From Methyloterricola oryzae (GTDB lineage Bacteria; Pseudomonadota; Gammaproteobacteria; Methylococcales; Methylococcaceae), in contig NZ_JYNS01000017.1 of assembly GCF_000934725.1 (NCBI RefSeq), positions 22,509 to 86,508 on the forward strand: DNA of 64,000 nt. The letters run 5' to 3'. Below are positions 17,701-25,440 of the stretch, one piece after another. The translations under genes were made by a program, and so were the position numbers. Numbering within the stretch: position 1 is the stretch's first letter; the number at the start of each line of letters is the position of its first letter. The notes under the pieces are model-generated. The model was not told where the DNA came from. It ran no database searches and saw only the letters and a list, made by a program, of their open reading frames with translations.

Positions 17701-17899
17701 GCGTGGTTATGCGTCCTGACATCTGGTCTGGTGAGAGCCCCGTGTACTGCCAAGCGACCACGATGACCGGAATGTCTATGCCGGGGAAAATGTCCACGGG
17801 GGTCCGCAAGGCAGAGAGTGTGCCGGCGATGAGAATTGCGATGGCGAAGACAATGAACGTATAAGGCCGCGAGAGGGCCAGGCGGACGATTCCGGTCAT
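14690..17899 (-). CDS. RND efflux permease, system 1
   Basis: A 1069-residue inner-membrane proton antiporter of the AcrB/HAE superfamily, beginning MTGIVRLALSRPYTFIV. The frame opens at a TTG (17908), but ATG 17899 matches the system 2 homologue. Two large periplasmic loops and twelve membrane segments are apparent. The TM4 motif is GILVDEATVTIENI, so the usual Asp-Asp proton-relay pair is Asp-Glu here; system 2 has Asp-Asp. It heads a permease-adaptor-SOD unit. Substrate is not predictable; association with SOD suggests redox-active compounds. Confidence 0.9.
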   Translation of the reverse strand: MTGIVRLALSRPYTFIVFAIAILIAGTLSALRTPVDIFPGIDIPVIVVAWQYTGLSPDQMSGRITTPYQRVLTTTVNDIEHIEANSYNGIGIVKIFFHPNVDISVANSQVTAVSQTMLKNFPPGATPPMILNYSAATVPILQLALSGKGMTEQMLADLGMFALRARLTTVAGASIPWPFGGKSRQLQIDLNPEALRARGLSGQDVANALASQNLLTPAGTQKIGEFEYFIQLNNAPVDLAALGAIPIRNVNGALVFIRDVATVRDGSAVQTNVVHVDGARSALLQILKNGATSTLDIIAGIKNMVEAIKPSLPAALEVKPLADQSLFVRAAVSSVVKEGLIAAGLTSLMILLFLGNVRATLIIAISIPLSVLAAIAALAELGETLNIMTLGGLALAVGILVDEATVTIENINWHLEQGKEVEQAILDGADQIVVPAFVSLLCICIVFVPMFFLQGVARYLFVPMAEAVMLAMLASFILSRTLVPTLAKYWLKPHAPHTDLHGNDLAMPPSKQALVIIQRRFEAGFERLRGQYAATLEMAIQSRFRFVAGFAVFVLASFLLVPFLGQNFFPSVDAGQIQIHVRVPNGTRVEETANRLAAIEEVIRGAIPNSELSVLVDNIGMPISSINMSFANNGLVGSQDGIIQISLRPGHGPTEAYVRNLREILPRRFPGTSFAFLPADMVSQILNFGSPAPIDIQIRGNDLNGNFAYAHRLLDKIRHIPGVADARIQQARNSPLLNVDVDRTRAQLAGVTERDVANSLMVQLAGSGQAAPAFWLNPQNGVSYPIVMQTPQYAVDSLPALQNLPVNSTEAPARQVLGGIADIRRGVSSSVVSQYDIQPLVQIYATTQGRDLGSVSQEIQTVLNESAAELPKGSSAVLLGQYKTMSVAYSGLSLGLVAAIVLIYLVIVVNFQSWIDPLVIISTLPAALAGIVWMLFATRTTLSVPALTGAIMCMGVATANAVLIVSFARERLAQNVPATSAAIQAGVVRCRPVLMTALAMIIGMVPMALGLGEGGEQNAPLGLAVIGGLLFSTISTLLFVPVLFSIAHTRSHHTAPTSAHSGDSHAATA

Positions 17900-17941
17900 G
17901 AACGGCAATTCAGGCGTAGAGGGCGTCCTTGTTGACTACAG

Positions 17942-17966
17942 CATCCGAACGTTGGATGTTCGGGTG
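17942..17966. repeat. Inverted repeat upstream of RND system 1
   Basis: CATCCGAAC (17942-17950) pairs with GTTCGGGTG (17958-17966) with one G-T pair. It lies 43 bp upstream of the permease start. A second hairpin, CCCGGT-gga-ACCGGG, is at 18011-18025. Either could be an operator, or part of a terminator between the MBL and permease genes. Confidence 0.4.
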
Positions 17967-18104
17967 TGAGTAATGGAATGTCAGCGCCGACAGTGTGTTT
18001 CCCCAACAACCCCGGTGGAACCGGGACGGCTGGCTTCACACCATTGATACGGAGCTTGAATGTTGCCATTTGATGGGTCTCAAGGCGATTCCACACTCAG
18101 AAGT

Positions 18105-18128
18105 GGCGGGGCCATTGGTGGCCCCGCC
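18105..18128 (-). terminator. Stem-loop after the MBL-fold gene
   Basis: GGCGGGGCC (18105-18113) and GGCCCCGCC (18120-18128) form a perfect 9-bp stem 14 bp past the MBL stop codon. It lacks a T-run, so it may attenuate rather than terminate transcription into the RND operon. Confidence 0.4.
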
Positions 18129-18141
18129 GACACGGGGCGTC

Positions 18142-19623
18142 CTATTTCGCAGCCGTGGTAATGCCGATCGCCTTGCGCAAATCCGCTAGCGAGACAACCC
18201 CGGGTCCATGCAGCGCCGCGATCTTGTCTACCTTCAGCTTCAGCTTGCCGATGTTCTCATACAAGTTGACGGTGTAAGGATTGGGCGTTTCGGGCGGCGG
18301 CGCATTTGCCGGCAAGGGGGTGTAAGCGTCGGCTTCGATCAAGATTTTTTCCTTGGGCAGGTAAATCAGATCAAAGGCGTCGTTGTGGCTATTGCCGGCG
18401 ATGGAATGGATTTCGATCGTACGCTTCCCATCGGAGAGTACATGGGAGCCCGTGTATGACGAAAAGACTGGGGTCGCTTTGGATTGTTCCAGGCGGTCGG
18501 GCTTCAGGCTGTGAGGATTCTTCCAGACGTGCTGGTAGTAGTCCTTATTGGCGTCTTCGGTCACGATGGTGGCGCCGGTGTCCACGAAGCTGCGCAGTCC
18601 GCCGGAGTGATCGAAGTGAGCATGGGTGTTCACTACATACTTGATGGGCTTACCCGGTATGATTTCCTTGATCTTAGCAATCAGGGCTTGTGATCGTTCC
18701 TCATTGAGCGGAGCTTCTACCAGCACGATGTGGTCGCGCTGCTCGATGGCGACGCTGTGGTGGGTGCCACCAGTCAGGTAAAACACCCCATCGGCAAGCT
18801 TCTCGCTCTTGACGGCGACGGTCGGCGTGGACGCAGCGGCAATCTCCAGAGGCACGGAATAGTCAGCCTGCGGGTTTGCTTTGACTTCGGTCACGTTCAA
18901 GTCAAGCACTGGATGCCCGCCCTGGCTGCGCGTGATATGAGCGGGAAAATGGATGCCACCAAAGTCCTTGTACTCGGAAAACTTCGTTTCTACCAGGGTG
19001 TCGCCCAGTACCGGGTTATCGATCCAGGTCTTGACGCTATCCAATTGATTTTGGCCGTTGATATGCCCGACATACTTGTATTTGCCGCCAACAGCAAAGC
19101 TTAGTTCGATCCCCTGGTCTCCAGTTGTCGCAGTCGCGTTGTTTGCCACAGCAGCCTTAAGGAAGCCCTGAGGAGTTGACCAAATTTCGGCAGTGCGTTC
19201 CTCCACGGCGGCAGCCTGCAAAGTGGTGGCAGGCGGGGTGCCCGGCGCCGAATTATTGGGTACCGCCACATTCCATGCGGTGCTGCCGTTGATGGACTGT
19301 TGGACCTTCTGCTCCACCGGAGTTGGGCGCGAGCGGCCCGGTTCGATGATCTGTTTTCGGGTGATCTGCACCCGGGCGGCAGGCGTCGCATAGTCGATGT
19401 CTGCCAAGTACTGGCTAAGTTGATAGGGCGGCCAGGGCAGAGTCGGGTTCGGGGCTTGTCCGAATTGATACCATTGGCCATTGCCGGAAAACTCCAAACC
19501 TTTCACACCGGCCACGTTCAGTGTATGCGCGGTTTCGTGTACCCGGTCTTCGGGAGTTGTGGCGCATCCAGTCACAATCAGGGCTACGGCTGAGGCTAGG
19601 ATGGGATATCTTGCTGCTCTCAT
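18142..19623 (-). CDS. MBL-fold metallohydrolase, lipoprotein
   Basis: A 493-residue protein with a lipoprotein signal (ASAVALIVTGC, lipobox VTGC). The first ~260 residues are a beta-rich region of unknown role. The metallo-beta-lactamase fold follows, with the dinuclear zinc motif NTHAHFDHSGGL, a further His in GNSHNDAFD, the bridging Asp in LIEADAY and the last His in ALHGPG. All metal ligands appear intact, so it should be an active hydrolase, but the family covers esters, lactones, sulfatases and thioesters. It lies between the arylsulfotransferase-like gene and the RND permease on the same strand. A role on sulfated or ester compounds is an inference from position. Confidence 0.85.
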   Translation of the reverse strand: MRAARYPILASAVALIVTGCATTPEDRVHETAHTLNVAGVKGLEFSGNGQWYQFGQAPNPTLPWPPYQLSQYLADIDYATPAARVQITRKQIIEPGRSRPTPVEQKVQQSINGSTAWNVAVPNNSAPGTPPATTLQAAAVEERTAEIWSTPQGFLKAAVANNATATTGDQGIELSFAVGGKYKYVGHINGQNQLDSVKTWIDNPVLGDTLVETKFSEYKDFGGIHFPAHITRSQGGHPVLDLNVTEVKANPQADYSVPLEIAAASTPTVAVKSEKLADGVFYLTGGTHHSVAIEQRDHIVLVEAPLNEERSQALIAKIKEIIPGKPIKYVVNTHAHFDHSGGLRSFVDTGATIVTEDANKDYYQHVWKNPHSLKPDRLEQSKATPVFSSYTGSHVLSDGKRTIEIHSIAGNSHNDAFDLIYLPKEKILIEADAYTPLPANAPPPETPNPYTVNLYENIGKLKLKVDKIAALHGPGVVSLADLRKAIGITTAAK

Positions 19624-19859
19624 GGGTTCTCCAAAATTTGGTATTACCGTTGAATCGGTGTTGTGTGTCGCAGGGGTCCAATGCGAAATCCGTACCTATC
19701 TGGTCTCTTTCGGACGGGTTCCTTATCAGACCTGGGTTGAACTTTGGTTTGTGGCCGGATTCGATTCGCAACAAACCTGGCCCGCATGTTGATGACCGGA
19801 CAGTCGGTGCTGCCTAAACAACAGGTCTGATGGCGGGCGAACAGTTGGAGCCGAGACTA

Positions 19860-21287
19860 TCAGGGCTTGGTCTGAGAAACGCGGAACAATGCCGTTACTG
19901 GCGCTTTGACTGACTCTTCTGAGTGTGGCGTAGCATCCGGCACCCAGTCATATGGAACGGGTTGGCCGCGATAAAGTTGATTGTTGTACGTGGGCCTGCC
20001 GGTAACCGGGTCGGTCGCGGTCTTGAAATAGGGATTCACATATTCCCACACTATGTCTCCCTCGCGTGTCACCTGGAACAACCGGCCGCTCTGTCCCTCG
20101 TCGATAAAGGTATTTCCGTTGGGAAGCCTTCTGGCGGCGCTGATGTGAGTGCTACGGAAGGACCAGGCAGGGCCGCCGGAGCTTTCCCCGGTGTATTGCC
20201 AGACGATCTCTTCGTTGACCGGATTGATTTCCAGCACTCGCGAGCCGCCGGTTCTCGGTAAGTCCGCAGTCGGGTAGCCGGCCAGGCCTTGGTTGTCGAA
20301 TACCAACAGGTTTCCAGCCCCAGGTAATCCCTCTGGGATAATGTGGGCGTCGTGTTGGGCGCTGATCTGATCCACGGGCCGAGGTACCTGGCGCGGGCTT
20401 TGTCCTTCGGCGGAAGCCGCGGGATAGTGGGGGCCCAGTCGCCAAACCACCTTTCCGGTTTTGCGGTCTATGATCGCAATGAAATTGGCGTTGCGGGCAT
20501 CGAAGATCAGGTTGTCCGGGTGAAAGCGAATGTCACCCTCTTTAAACCAATGATTGGGCCCGACGGGTTTGAGGTTGTTCACGTGCAGATAGTCCGCGGT
20601 GCGCGCCCCGCGGACCAATTTCAATTCTGCCGCACTAAAGCCGAATTCAGATAGATGGTCTGACGCGACCCAGCGCCAGACAACCACACCCGTCGGATCG
20701 ACTTCATAGACCACATCGTCCAGGACTTGAGGCTGTTTGAACCCTTTCACAGGGTGAACTAGGTTCGCGAGCACCACGGTGTTTCCATTGGGCAGACGCG
20801 CCCAGTCGTGGTGCTGCTGAGCAGCGCCGCCGGGCGCCTTGGCGCCAAAGGTCCAAACTGGCCTGCCTTGCCAATCCACTTCTCCAATGGTCTTGGCGAT
20901 GCGCCGGTTGATTTGCCCCGGGATCAGGCCAGTTCCTTTGCCTTCAGCCATTTCCAGGGTCAGGAACACATGGCCTTTACGCCCGCCATTGAGGGCCGGG
21001 TCAATGGCCGTGCTGTGGCCGGCGGCGTCTTGCCATTCGTGCACCGAATTGCCGTTGAGGTCTATCAGGTGCGCGATGTTGTCGCCGCCGGTGAATAGCA
21101 CGAAGGAATTGTAGGCGCGGATGGGGTCATAGAGCGTTGTTCCGGTGGGGTAGACGCTGGGAGCGCTTGCCGCGAGATGGGGCAGGACTGCAATTGCGAG
21201 TGCTGTCGCGCCGCCGAGGGCGAGTTGGTTCAGTCTGGCGAAAGACTCGAGGCGAGACCTTTTCGCCCCGTATTCGACGCTTTGCAT
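19860..21287 (-). CDS. Arylsulfotransferase (ASST)-like protein, exported
   Basis: A beta-propeller protein of 475 residues with an N-terminal signal segment (LALGGATALAIAVLPHLAASA). It has the ASST repeats: DLNGNSVHEWQDAAGHSTAID, EVDWQGRPVWTFGAKAPGG, QQHHDWARLPNGNTVVLAN, QHDAHIIPEGLPGAGNLLVFDNQ and ARRLPNGNTFIDEGQSGRLFQV. Paired His residues in QQHHDW and QHDAH suit the catalytic His of the family. Known enzymes move sulfate between phenolic compounds in the periplasm. ATG 21287 is preferred because GGAGG lies 4 bases upstream; 21305 is an alternative. Divergent from the DUF3016 gene. Confidence 0.82.
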   Translation of the reverse strand: MQSVEYGAKRSRLESFARLNQLALGGATALAIAVLPHLAASAPSVYPTGTTLYDPIRAYNSFVLFTGGDNIAHLIDLNGNSVHEWQDAAGHSTAIDPALNGGRKGHVFLTLEMAEGKGTGLIPGQINRRIAKTIGEVDWQGRPVWTFGAKAPGGAAQQHHDWARLPNGNTVVLANLVHPVKGFKQPQVLDDVVYEVDPTGVVVWRWVASDHLSEFGFSAAELKLVRGARTADYLHVNNLKPVGPNHWFKEGDIRFHPDNLIFDARNANFIAIIDRKTGKVVWRLGPHYPAASAEGQSPRQVPRPVDQISAQHDAHIIPEGLPGAGNLLVFDNQGLAGYPTADLPRTGGSRVLEINPVNEEIVWQYTGESSGGPAWSFRSTHISAARRLPNGNTFIDEGQSGRLFQVTREGDIVWEYVNPYFKTATDPVTGRPTYNNQLYRGQPVPYDWVPDATPHSEESVKAPVTALFRVSQTKP

Positions 21288-21325
21288 GCCGCCTCCGAAA
21301 GGCATTGGGATTGGTCCTTCGGCTT

Positions 21326-21341
21326 AGCAGCTATCGTGCCG
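21326..21341 (-). promoter_or_regulatory. Probable sigma-54 promoter of the arylsulfotransferase operon
   Basis: The minus strand reads CGGCACGATAGCTGCT. GG and GC are at the correct spacing, the -24 box GGCACG is ideal and the -12 box is CTGCT. It matches the dienelactone hydrolase site (34541-34556) at 14 of 16 bases. Confidence 0.5.
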
Positions 21342-21347
21342 AGGAAC

Positions 21348-21363
21348 TGGCATGCGTAGTGCT
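21348..21363 (+). promoter_or_regulatory. Possible sigma-54 promoter of the DUF3016 gene
   Basis: TGGCATGCGTAGTGCT has correct GG/GC spacing, with -24 TGGCATG like the fae site and -12 GTGCT one base off consensus. It lies ~110 bp before the start codon and back to back with the minus-strand element at 21326-21341. Confidence 0.4.
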
Positions 21364-21472
21364 GCCAGCTCGACGGGAGGCACTTTTTTTACGGAGGAAG
21401 TGTCAAAGCGATGTATTTCGAGACTTCTTCGACTGCTTACTGCCAGGGTCCACGCCCTGTGGAGCATTCATT

Positions 21473-22003
21473 ATGAGCAGAGAGACGACGGCCAGTTTGT
21501 TGCTGATAGCGTGTTTGGTGGTTGCCCCGGCGGTGCGGGCGGATGTCTCGGTGAGGTTCGAGCACCCCGAGAATTACAAAGATCTCCAACTCAGCGCCGG
21601 CTCAACGCCGAAGATCCAAGCCGACCTCATGAATCAGTTCAGCAAGTACTTCAAGCAGTTGGGGGAGTTATACCTGCCCAAGGGCGACAAGTTGGAGATC
21701 GTGGTATGGAATATCGACATGGCGGGGGGATTTGAGCCATGGCGGAGTCCCAACCTCATCTGGACGCGTATCCTGAGTGACTTGTATCCGCCGAGGTACG
21801 ATCTTCAGTACCGCTGGACCGATGCGGCGGGGCGAGTCAAGGCTGAACAGCGGGAACTGGTCACGGACCTGAATTACCGGGCCATGGTCGGATTCACCGA
21901 GTTCAGTCCCCAGGACGCTCTTCGTTACGACAAGGCGACGCTCAAGCGCTGGTTCCGGTCGCGCTTTGCCGGGGAGGCGGGACAGCCGCTGCTCGGCAAG
22001 TGA
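21473..22003 (+). CDS. DUF3016 family exported protein
   Basis: A 176-residue protein with a Sec signal (SLLLIACLVVAPAVRA) followed by the DUF3016 pattern: VSVRFEHPENYKDLQ, a helical segment ending GELYLPKGDKLEIVVWNIDMAG, a WT-R-SDLYPPRYDLQYRW block, and DLNYRAM near the end. The frame runs open from 21137, but ATG 21473 has GGAG eight bases upstream and begins the signal peptide. The family is widespread in proteobacteria and has no assigned function. It is divergently placed to the arylsulfotransferase-like gene. Confidence 0.8.
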   Translation: MSRETTASLLLIACLVVAPAVRADVSVRFEHPENYKDLQLSAGSTPKIQADLMNQFSKYFKQLGELYLPKGDKLEIVVWNIDMAGGFEPWRSPNLIWTRILSDLYPPRYDLQYRWTDAAGRVKAEQRELVTDLNYRAMVGFTEFSPQDALRYDKATLKRWFRSRFAGEAGQPLLGK

Positions 22004-22017
22004 GGAAACCTCATTTT
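22001..22017 (+). terminator. Short intrinsic terminator of the DUF3016 gene
   Basis: TGAGG, loop aaa, CCTCA, then TTTT. The stem includes the stop codon itself. The stem is only 5 bp, so it may be inefficient. Confidence 0.4.
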
Positions 22018-22137
22018 CGCCGCCGCTGATGCCCCAGGTGCAGCCGATGCGCAAATCTGTTGGTGGAAAGGCAGTCGCGCATCTCAGAGCGGACTTGAAC
22101 GTCGAGGTGTGGTGATTCGAGGCCTTGACCTCTTCTT

Positions 22138-22153
22138 CGGCCTCGACTTTGCA
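22138..22153 (+). promoter_or_regulatory. Probable sigma-54 promoter of the cupin gene
   Basis: CGGCCTCGACTTTGCA has GG and GC with 10 bases between and a perfect TTGCA -12 box; the -24 box is CGGC. The predicted start is near 22164, 25 bases before the start codon. Confidence 0.55.
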
Positions 22154-22188
22154 AGCTGCGTATCTCTGTTTGAACTATAGGAACTTCC

Positions 22189-22656
22189 ATGAATCTGAGA
22201 ACAACTTCCGGGCGATGGGCCGGCTTCGCCGCTGTTGCTGTGCTAACGGCCTGCTATTCCGATGGCAAGGCCGCGGAGCTAGACCCCAAAGCCATTTCGA
22301 TTAAACTGCCGGAACAGATCAAATGGGTGGCAAATCCGGGAGGGTCCGAGTCTGCCGTCCTGGTGGGGGATCCCGCCAAACCGGGCCTATACGTGGTGCT
22401 CAACAAGTGGAAGGCGCATCACAACAGCAAACCGCATTCGCACCCGAACGACCGATTCATTACGGTGATTTCAGGAACCTGGTGGGTCGGAACAGGGTCC
22501 GATTATAAGCCTGATGAATTCAAACCAGTCCCTGCCGGCAGTTTCGTGACGCACTTTGGCAAGGAAGTACACTATGACGGCGCCAAGGAAGGTGATGTCA
22601 TTTTGCAGATTGTTGGGATCGGACCGGCCACATCGACACCGGCGATCGTTAGATGA
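22189..22656 (+). CDS. Exported cupin-domain protein
   Basis: A 155-residue single-domain cupin with an N-terminal signal (WAGFAAVAVLTACYSDGKAA; the Cys could make it a lipoprotein, but the lipobox is poor). The cupin motif is HSHPNDRFITVISGTWWVG with candidate metal ligands in PHSHP, and the second motif contains HFGKEVHYDG. Cupins of this layout bind a metal and may be oxygenases, isomerases or binding proteins. It is a single-gene unit with its own sigma-54-like promoter and terminator. Confidence 0.8.
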   Translation: MNLRTTSGRWAGFAAVAVLTACYSDGKAAELDPKAISIKLPEQIKWVANPGGSESAVLVGDPAKPGLYVVLNKWKAHHNSKPHSHPNDRFITVISGTWWVGTGSDYKPDEFKPVPAGSFVTHFGKEVHYDGAKEGDVILQIVGIGPATSTPAIVR

Positions 22657-22674
22657 CAGGCCTTGGCTAAAGGA

Positions 22675-22699
22675 GCGGGTCGGCGTCCGCCCGACCCGC
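22675..22699 (+). terminator. Terminator stem-loop after the cupin gene
   Basis: GCGGGTCGG (22675-22683) pairs perfectly with CCGACCCGC (22691-22699), followed by GTTTG. The stem is strong, the T-run short. Confidence 0.55.
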
Positions 22700-22734
22700 G
22701 TTTGCCGTAGAGAGAGATAGTTGAGCCCGCTTGC

Positions 22735-23331
22735 TCAGTTGCCTTTCAGGATGCCTGCCGCAAACCAATTGTTGTTAGCCACATTGCGTATCAGCAGGAT
22801 GGGGCGATTGTCCTCCGTATCCCCCCATTCTGAGGGCGTCAAGCCATTTCCATCGCGCAGCACTCCTTGAATATTGAAATCTCCATTGGCATCAAGATCC
22901 ACTGGATCAGAATTGTAAGGACCGGAAAAGGTCGGCACGGTTGCGGGCGGCACAGGCAAGTGCCGAACAAACAGCGATGCGTAGACCTGACGCGGCCCTC
23001 CGCGTGAGCCGATGTTGCTGCCACCGCCGAGAAGCAGGCCTTTCCCCTGTGCGGAAATGCTCCCATCATCCTGAATCTTCGCCTTGAAGTCATCGATGAT
23101 CCATACCTGTCCGCCCGCATTGACAATGGGCGCGTCGGCAATGCCCGCGAAAAAGTTATTGGGCTCCGGATAATCATCCTTCAAGTCCGCGGGTGTTGAG
23201 TTGTTGTTCACCCGGAAGGGCAGGGCGGAACCAATCCCTCGGTCGAACTGCAGTACGGTGTCAGCCGCAATACAAGGTGAGGCCGAGACCAGAGCCGTTA
23301 CTAAGAGTGCGGTTTTGGTGGCATTTATCAT
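22735..23331 (-). CDS. Exported hypothetical protein (198 aa)
   Basis: Family not recognised. A Sec signal (ATKTALLVTALVSASPCIA) precedes a beta-rich mature part with repeated Gly/Asp/Asn turns: VLQFDRGIGSALPFRV, GGQVWIIDDFKAKI, GKGLLLGGGSNIG and DLDANGDFNIQGVLRDG. There are no cysteines in the mature protein and no evident metal or catalytic motif. ATG 23331 is chosen because GGAG lies 7 bases upstream; the frame continues upstream with non-coding composition. It probably acts in the periplasm or outside the cell and is convergent with the cupin gene. Confidence 0.65.
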   Translation of the reverse strand: MINATKTALLVTALVSASPCIAADTVLQFDRGIGSALPFRVNNNSTPADLKDDYPEPNNFFAGIADAPIVNAGGQVWIIDDFKAKIQDDGSISAQGKGLLLGGGSNIGSRGGPRQVYASLFVRHLPVPPATVPTFSGPYNSDPVDLDANGDFNIQGVLRDGNGLTPSEWGDTEDNRPILLIRNVANNNWFAAGILKGN

Positions 23332-23751
23332 TTTTGACTCCGAATTGGTGTGTGAATGGCACGCGGGTACTGATATCAGTGCCGCGCATGCCCAGGTCAT
23401 CTCACAAGATCGGTGCCATCTTGGAAGTGTTTGCAAAGCAATCACATAAAGTGTTGAAGCCTGAGCGGCTGTGGTCTGGTGTGCAGAATTGTGGGATGCC
23501 TGCTGTCTTGCAGTCACGGAATCGATGGGCGGCACACTGAAGCTGTTGGTCGAGGGTCAGAACCGCAGCAGGTGCTGTCTTTGGGCAGTCAGGGGAGCGA
23601 GAATCCTTTTTGCCCTTTCGTTTCCAGTCCAATCGTTTGGCACTTGGCACGCGATGTGTGAGGAAAAATCGACCTGATAGCCAATGACAGGCTGCCATCC
23701 CGGGGAGGCCAGTCCGGGCAGGGACTTTTCAACACCATTTTGGAGTCATTC
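23332..23751. promoter_or_regulatory. Divergent regulatory gap, hypothetical and haloperoxidase genes
   Basis: No gene is supported. A perfect 12-bp palindrome ACTGATATCAGT is at 23369-23380. Two near-consensus -24 boxes occur: TGGCACCGATCTTGTG on the minus strand (23403-23418; -12 is GT instead of GC) and TGGCACTTGGCACGCG on the plus strand (23638-23653; poor -12). Neither is strong enough to call a sigma-54 promoter. Confidence 0.4.
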
Positions 23752-25323
23752 ATGTCAGAGAAAGCCAAAAGATTGCCTTCTACTTTGCGCGTCGCGGTCG
23801 CATTTGTACTGGCGTCGATGCCGCCCTGTGTTGTCTACGCGGACGCCGTGACAGACTGGAACGAGATCGCAGTCAAGGCAACGAAAGGTTTCAATGGCAC
23901 AACCGGTAGCGGAGTTGCGCTGAACTCAAACCTAAGCACTCGCATAGAAGCTATCGCTGCCCGGGCGGTTTTTGATGCCGTCAATTCGATTGACCATTTT
24001 GCGCCGAAGGCTTACTACTATGAGGCCAACAATGCCGGTTCCGCGTCAGCTGCAGCCGCGCAGGCTGCGCACGATGTGCTGCTCAATCAATTACCGGATC
24101 CTGCCATTGGCGCCGATGCCCGTTGGTCCGGGGTGCGCGCTTGGTTGGATGGACAACTCAACTCGTATTTGTCGGAACAGCAGATCGAACCCGACAATCC
24201 CGGCCTCACGGCGGGCAAGAATGCAGCCGCCGCAGCCATTGCAGCGCGCCGTTTTGATAATGCGGCGCCGGTTACGGTCTATGGCGCCGCATTGACCCCA
24301 AGTTCGAATCCTGGCTTGGGACTGTGGCGTCAGAGTAACGCCGCGGGAGTGGTCAATCCGGTTACGGGCGCCCCCACAGGTTTCGATGACGCGGGCAAAA
24401 TTCAGGGTCGCCCAGGCATAGATCTGAATTGGCGTGACGTCACGCCCTTTGGCCTCAGCACACTGCAGAAGGCCGGGTTGGTCGCTAAAGTGCCGCTTTC
24501 GCCGCAGCTGGGTAGTGCCGAATACCAGCACGAGCTGGCCTATGTTGAAGCCTACGGCAAGGACGATTCGAGTGTGCGCAGCGCCGATCAGACCGCCCAG
24601 GCTTTGTATTACAAGATCGACGCCGAGCTGTTCGTGAATGAAGCTGCCCGGATCGCCTCGATTTCCCGCGGTTATACCCTGGATCAGAACGCTCGACTGT
24701 TCGCTCTGCTTGACTCAGTCGTCGCTGATGCCCGCCTTGCCGCCTTTGCATCCAAGTATGAACAGAAGTTTTGGCGTCCTATCACCGCATTGAATGCTGA
24801 TGCGGATGGGGCGGTCCGAAATGACTACAGCACTTGGCGCCCTTTGGCCTCCACTCCGTCGCACCCTTCCAACACTGCCGGGCATAGTGCCACGGGTGCG
24901 GCGGGCTTTGAAATCCTGCGTGCGTTCTTCGGAGACCGCGTCAAGCCCGATGGCAGCGCGGCGACCCTGGGGACGCTCGATTGGCTGACAGGTACAAACA
25001 ACGGTACCGGCGTCAATACGACCCGGCAGGTAGGCACATTCAGTCAGGCCCAGTTGGAGAACGGTGCCAGTCGGCTTTATCTGGGCGTTCATTTTGGATT
25101 CGACAATCTTCAAGGGCAACTCCTGGGGCTAGCGGTCGCGGATGCCATTTTGGATTCCAGTGATCCTGCTGTAGGCAATCTGCGCCGAAACGATACTTCT
25201 CCGGCGTCAGCCAAAAGGATCAAAGCGACGCTGTTGAAAGCACCTGAACTTTACGGCTATTTCGGCCTTTCTACGACGGCCGCGCGAGGCGGAAACCGGA
25301 TTGAAGGAGAAGGCCTAAACTGA
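23752..25323 (+). CDS. Vanadium-dependent haloperoxidase/PAP2-like protein, exported
   Basis: This 523-residue protein has a signal peptide (VAVAFVLASMPPCVVYA) and the acid-phosphatase/vanadium-haloperoxidase core. The three vanadate-binding motifs are readable: KFWRPITALNAD (Lys and Arg), PSHPSNTAGHSATGA (Ser-Gly-His type segment) and SRLYLGVHFGFDN (Arg and metal-ligating His). The overall length matches bacterial vanadium chloroperoxidase-like proteins. Such enzymes oxidise halides with peroxide, but some relatives are phosphatases, and sequence alone does not separate them. ATG 23752 has GGAG at 7 bases. The periplasmic setting would couple it to peroxide, for which SOD and peroxiredoxin genes are nearby. 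Confidence 0.82.
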   Translation: MSEKAKRLPSTLRVAVAFVLASMPPCVVYADAVTDWNEIAVKATKGFNGTTGSGVALNSNLSTRIEAIAARAVFDAVNSIDHFAPKAYYYEANNAGSASAAAAQAAHDVLLNQLPDPAIGADARWSGVRAWLDGQLNSYLSEQQIEPDNPGLTAGKNAAAAAIAARRFDNAAPVTVYGAALTPSSNPGLGLWRQSNAAGVVNPVTGAPTGFDDAGKIQGRPGIDLNWRDVTPFGLSTLQKAGLVAKVPLSPQLGSAEYQHELAYVEAYGKDDSSVRSADQTAQALYYKIDAELFVNEAARIASISRGYTLDQNARLFALLDSVVADARLAAFASKYEQKFWRPITALNADADGAVRNDYSTWRPLASTPSHPSNTAGHSATGAAGFEILRAFFGDRVKPDGSAATLGTLDWLTGTNNGTGVNTTRQVGTFSQAQLENGASRLYLGVHFGFDNLQGQLLGLAVADAILDSSDPAVGNLRRNDTSPASAKRIKATLLKAPELYGYFGLSTTAARGGNRIEGEGLN

Positions 25324-25332
25324 GCGAATGTC

Positions 25333-25354
25333 ACCCGGCCCAAAGCGGCCGGGT
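25333..25354. terminator. Stem-loop between convergent haloperoxidase and HIT-like genes
   Basis: ACCCGGCC, loop caaagc, GGCCGGGT. The same 8-bp stem recurs at 36287-36310 after activator 1. There is no long T-run on either side. Confidence 0.5.
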
Positions 25355-25440
25355 ACTTGGTCTGTGAGATGGACACACAGCGGAGCAAGGCAACCACTGT
25401 CGCTGGCTAGGCAGGACCAATTCTCCTCTCGCTCATTTTG

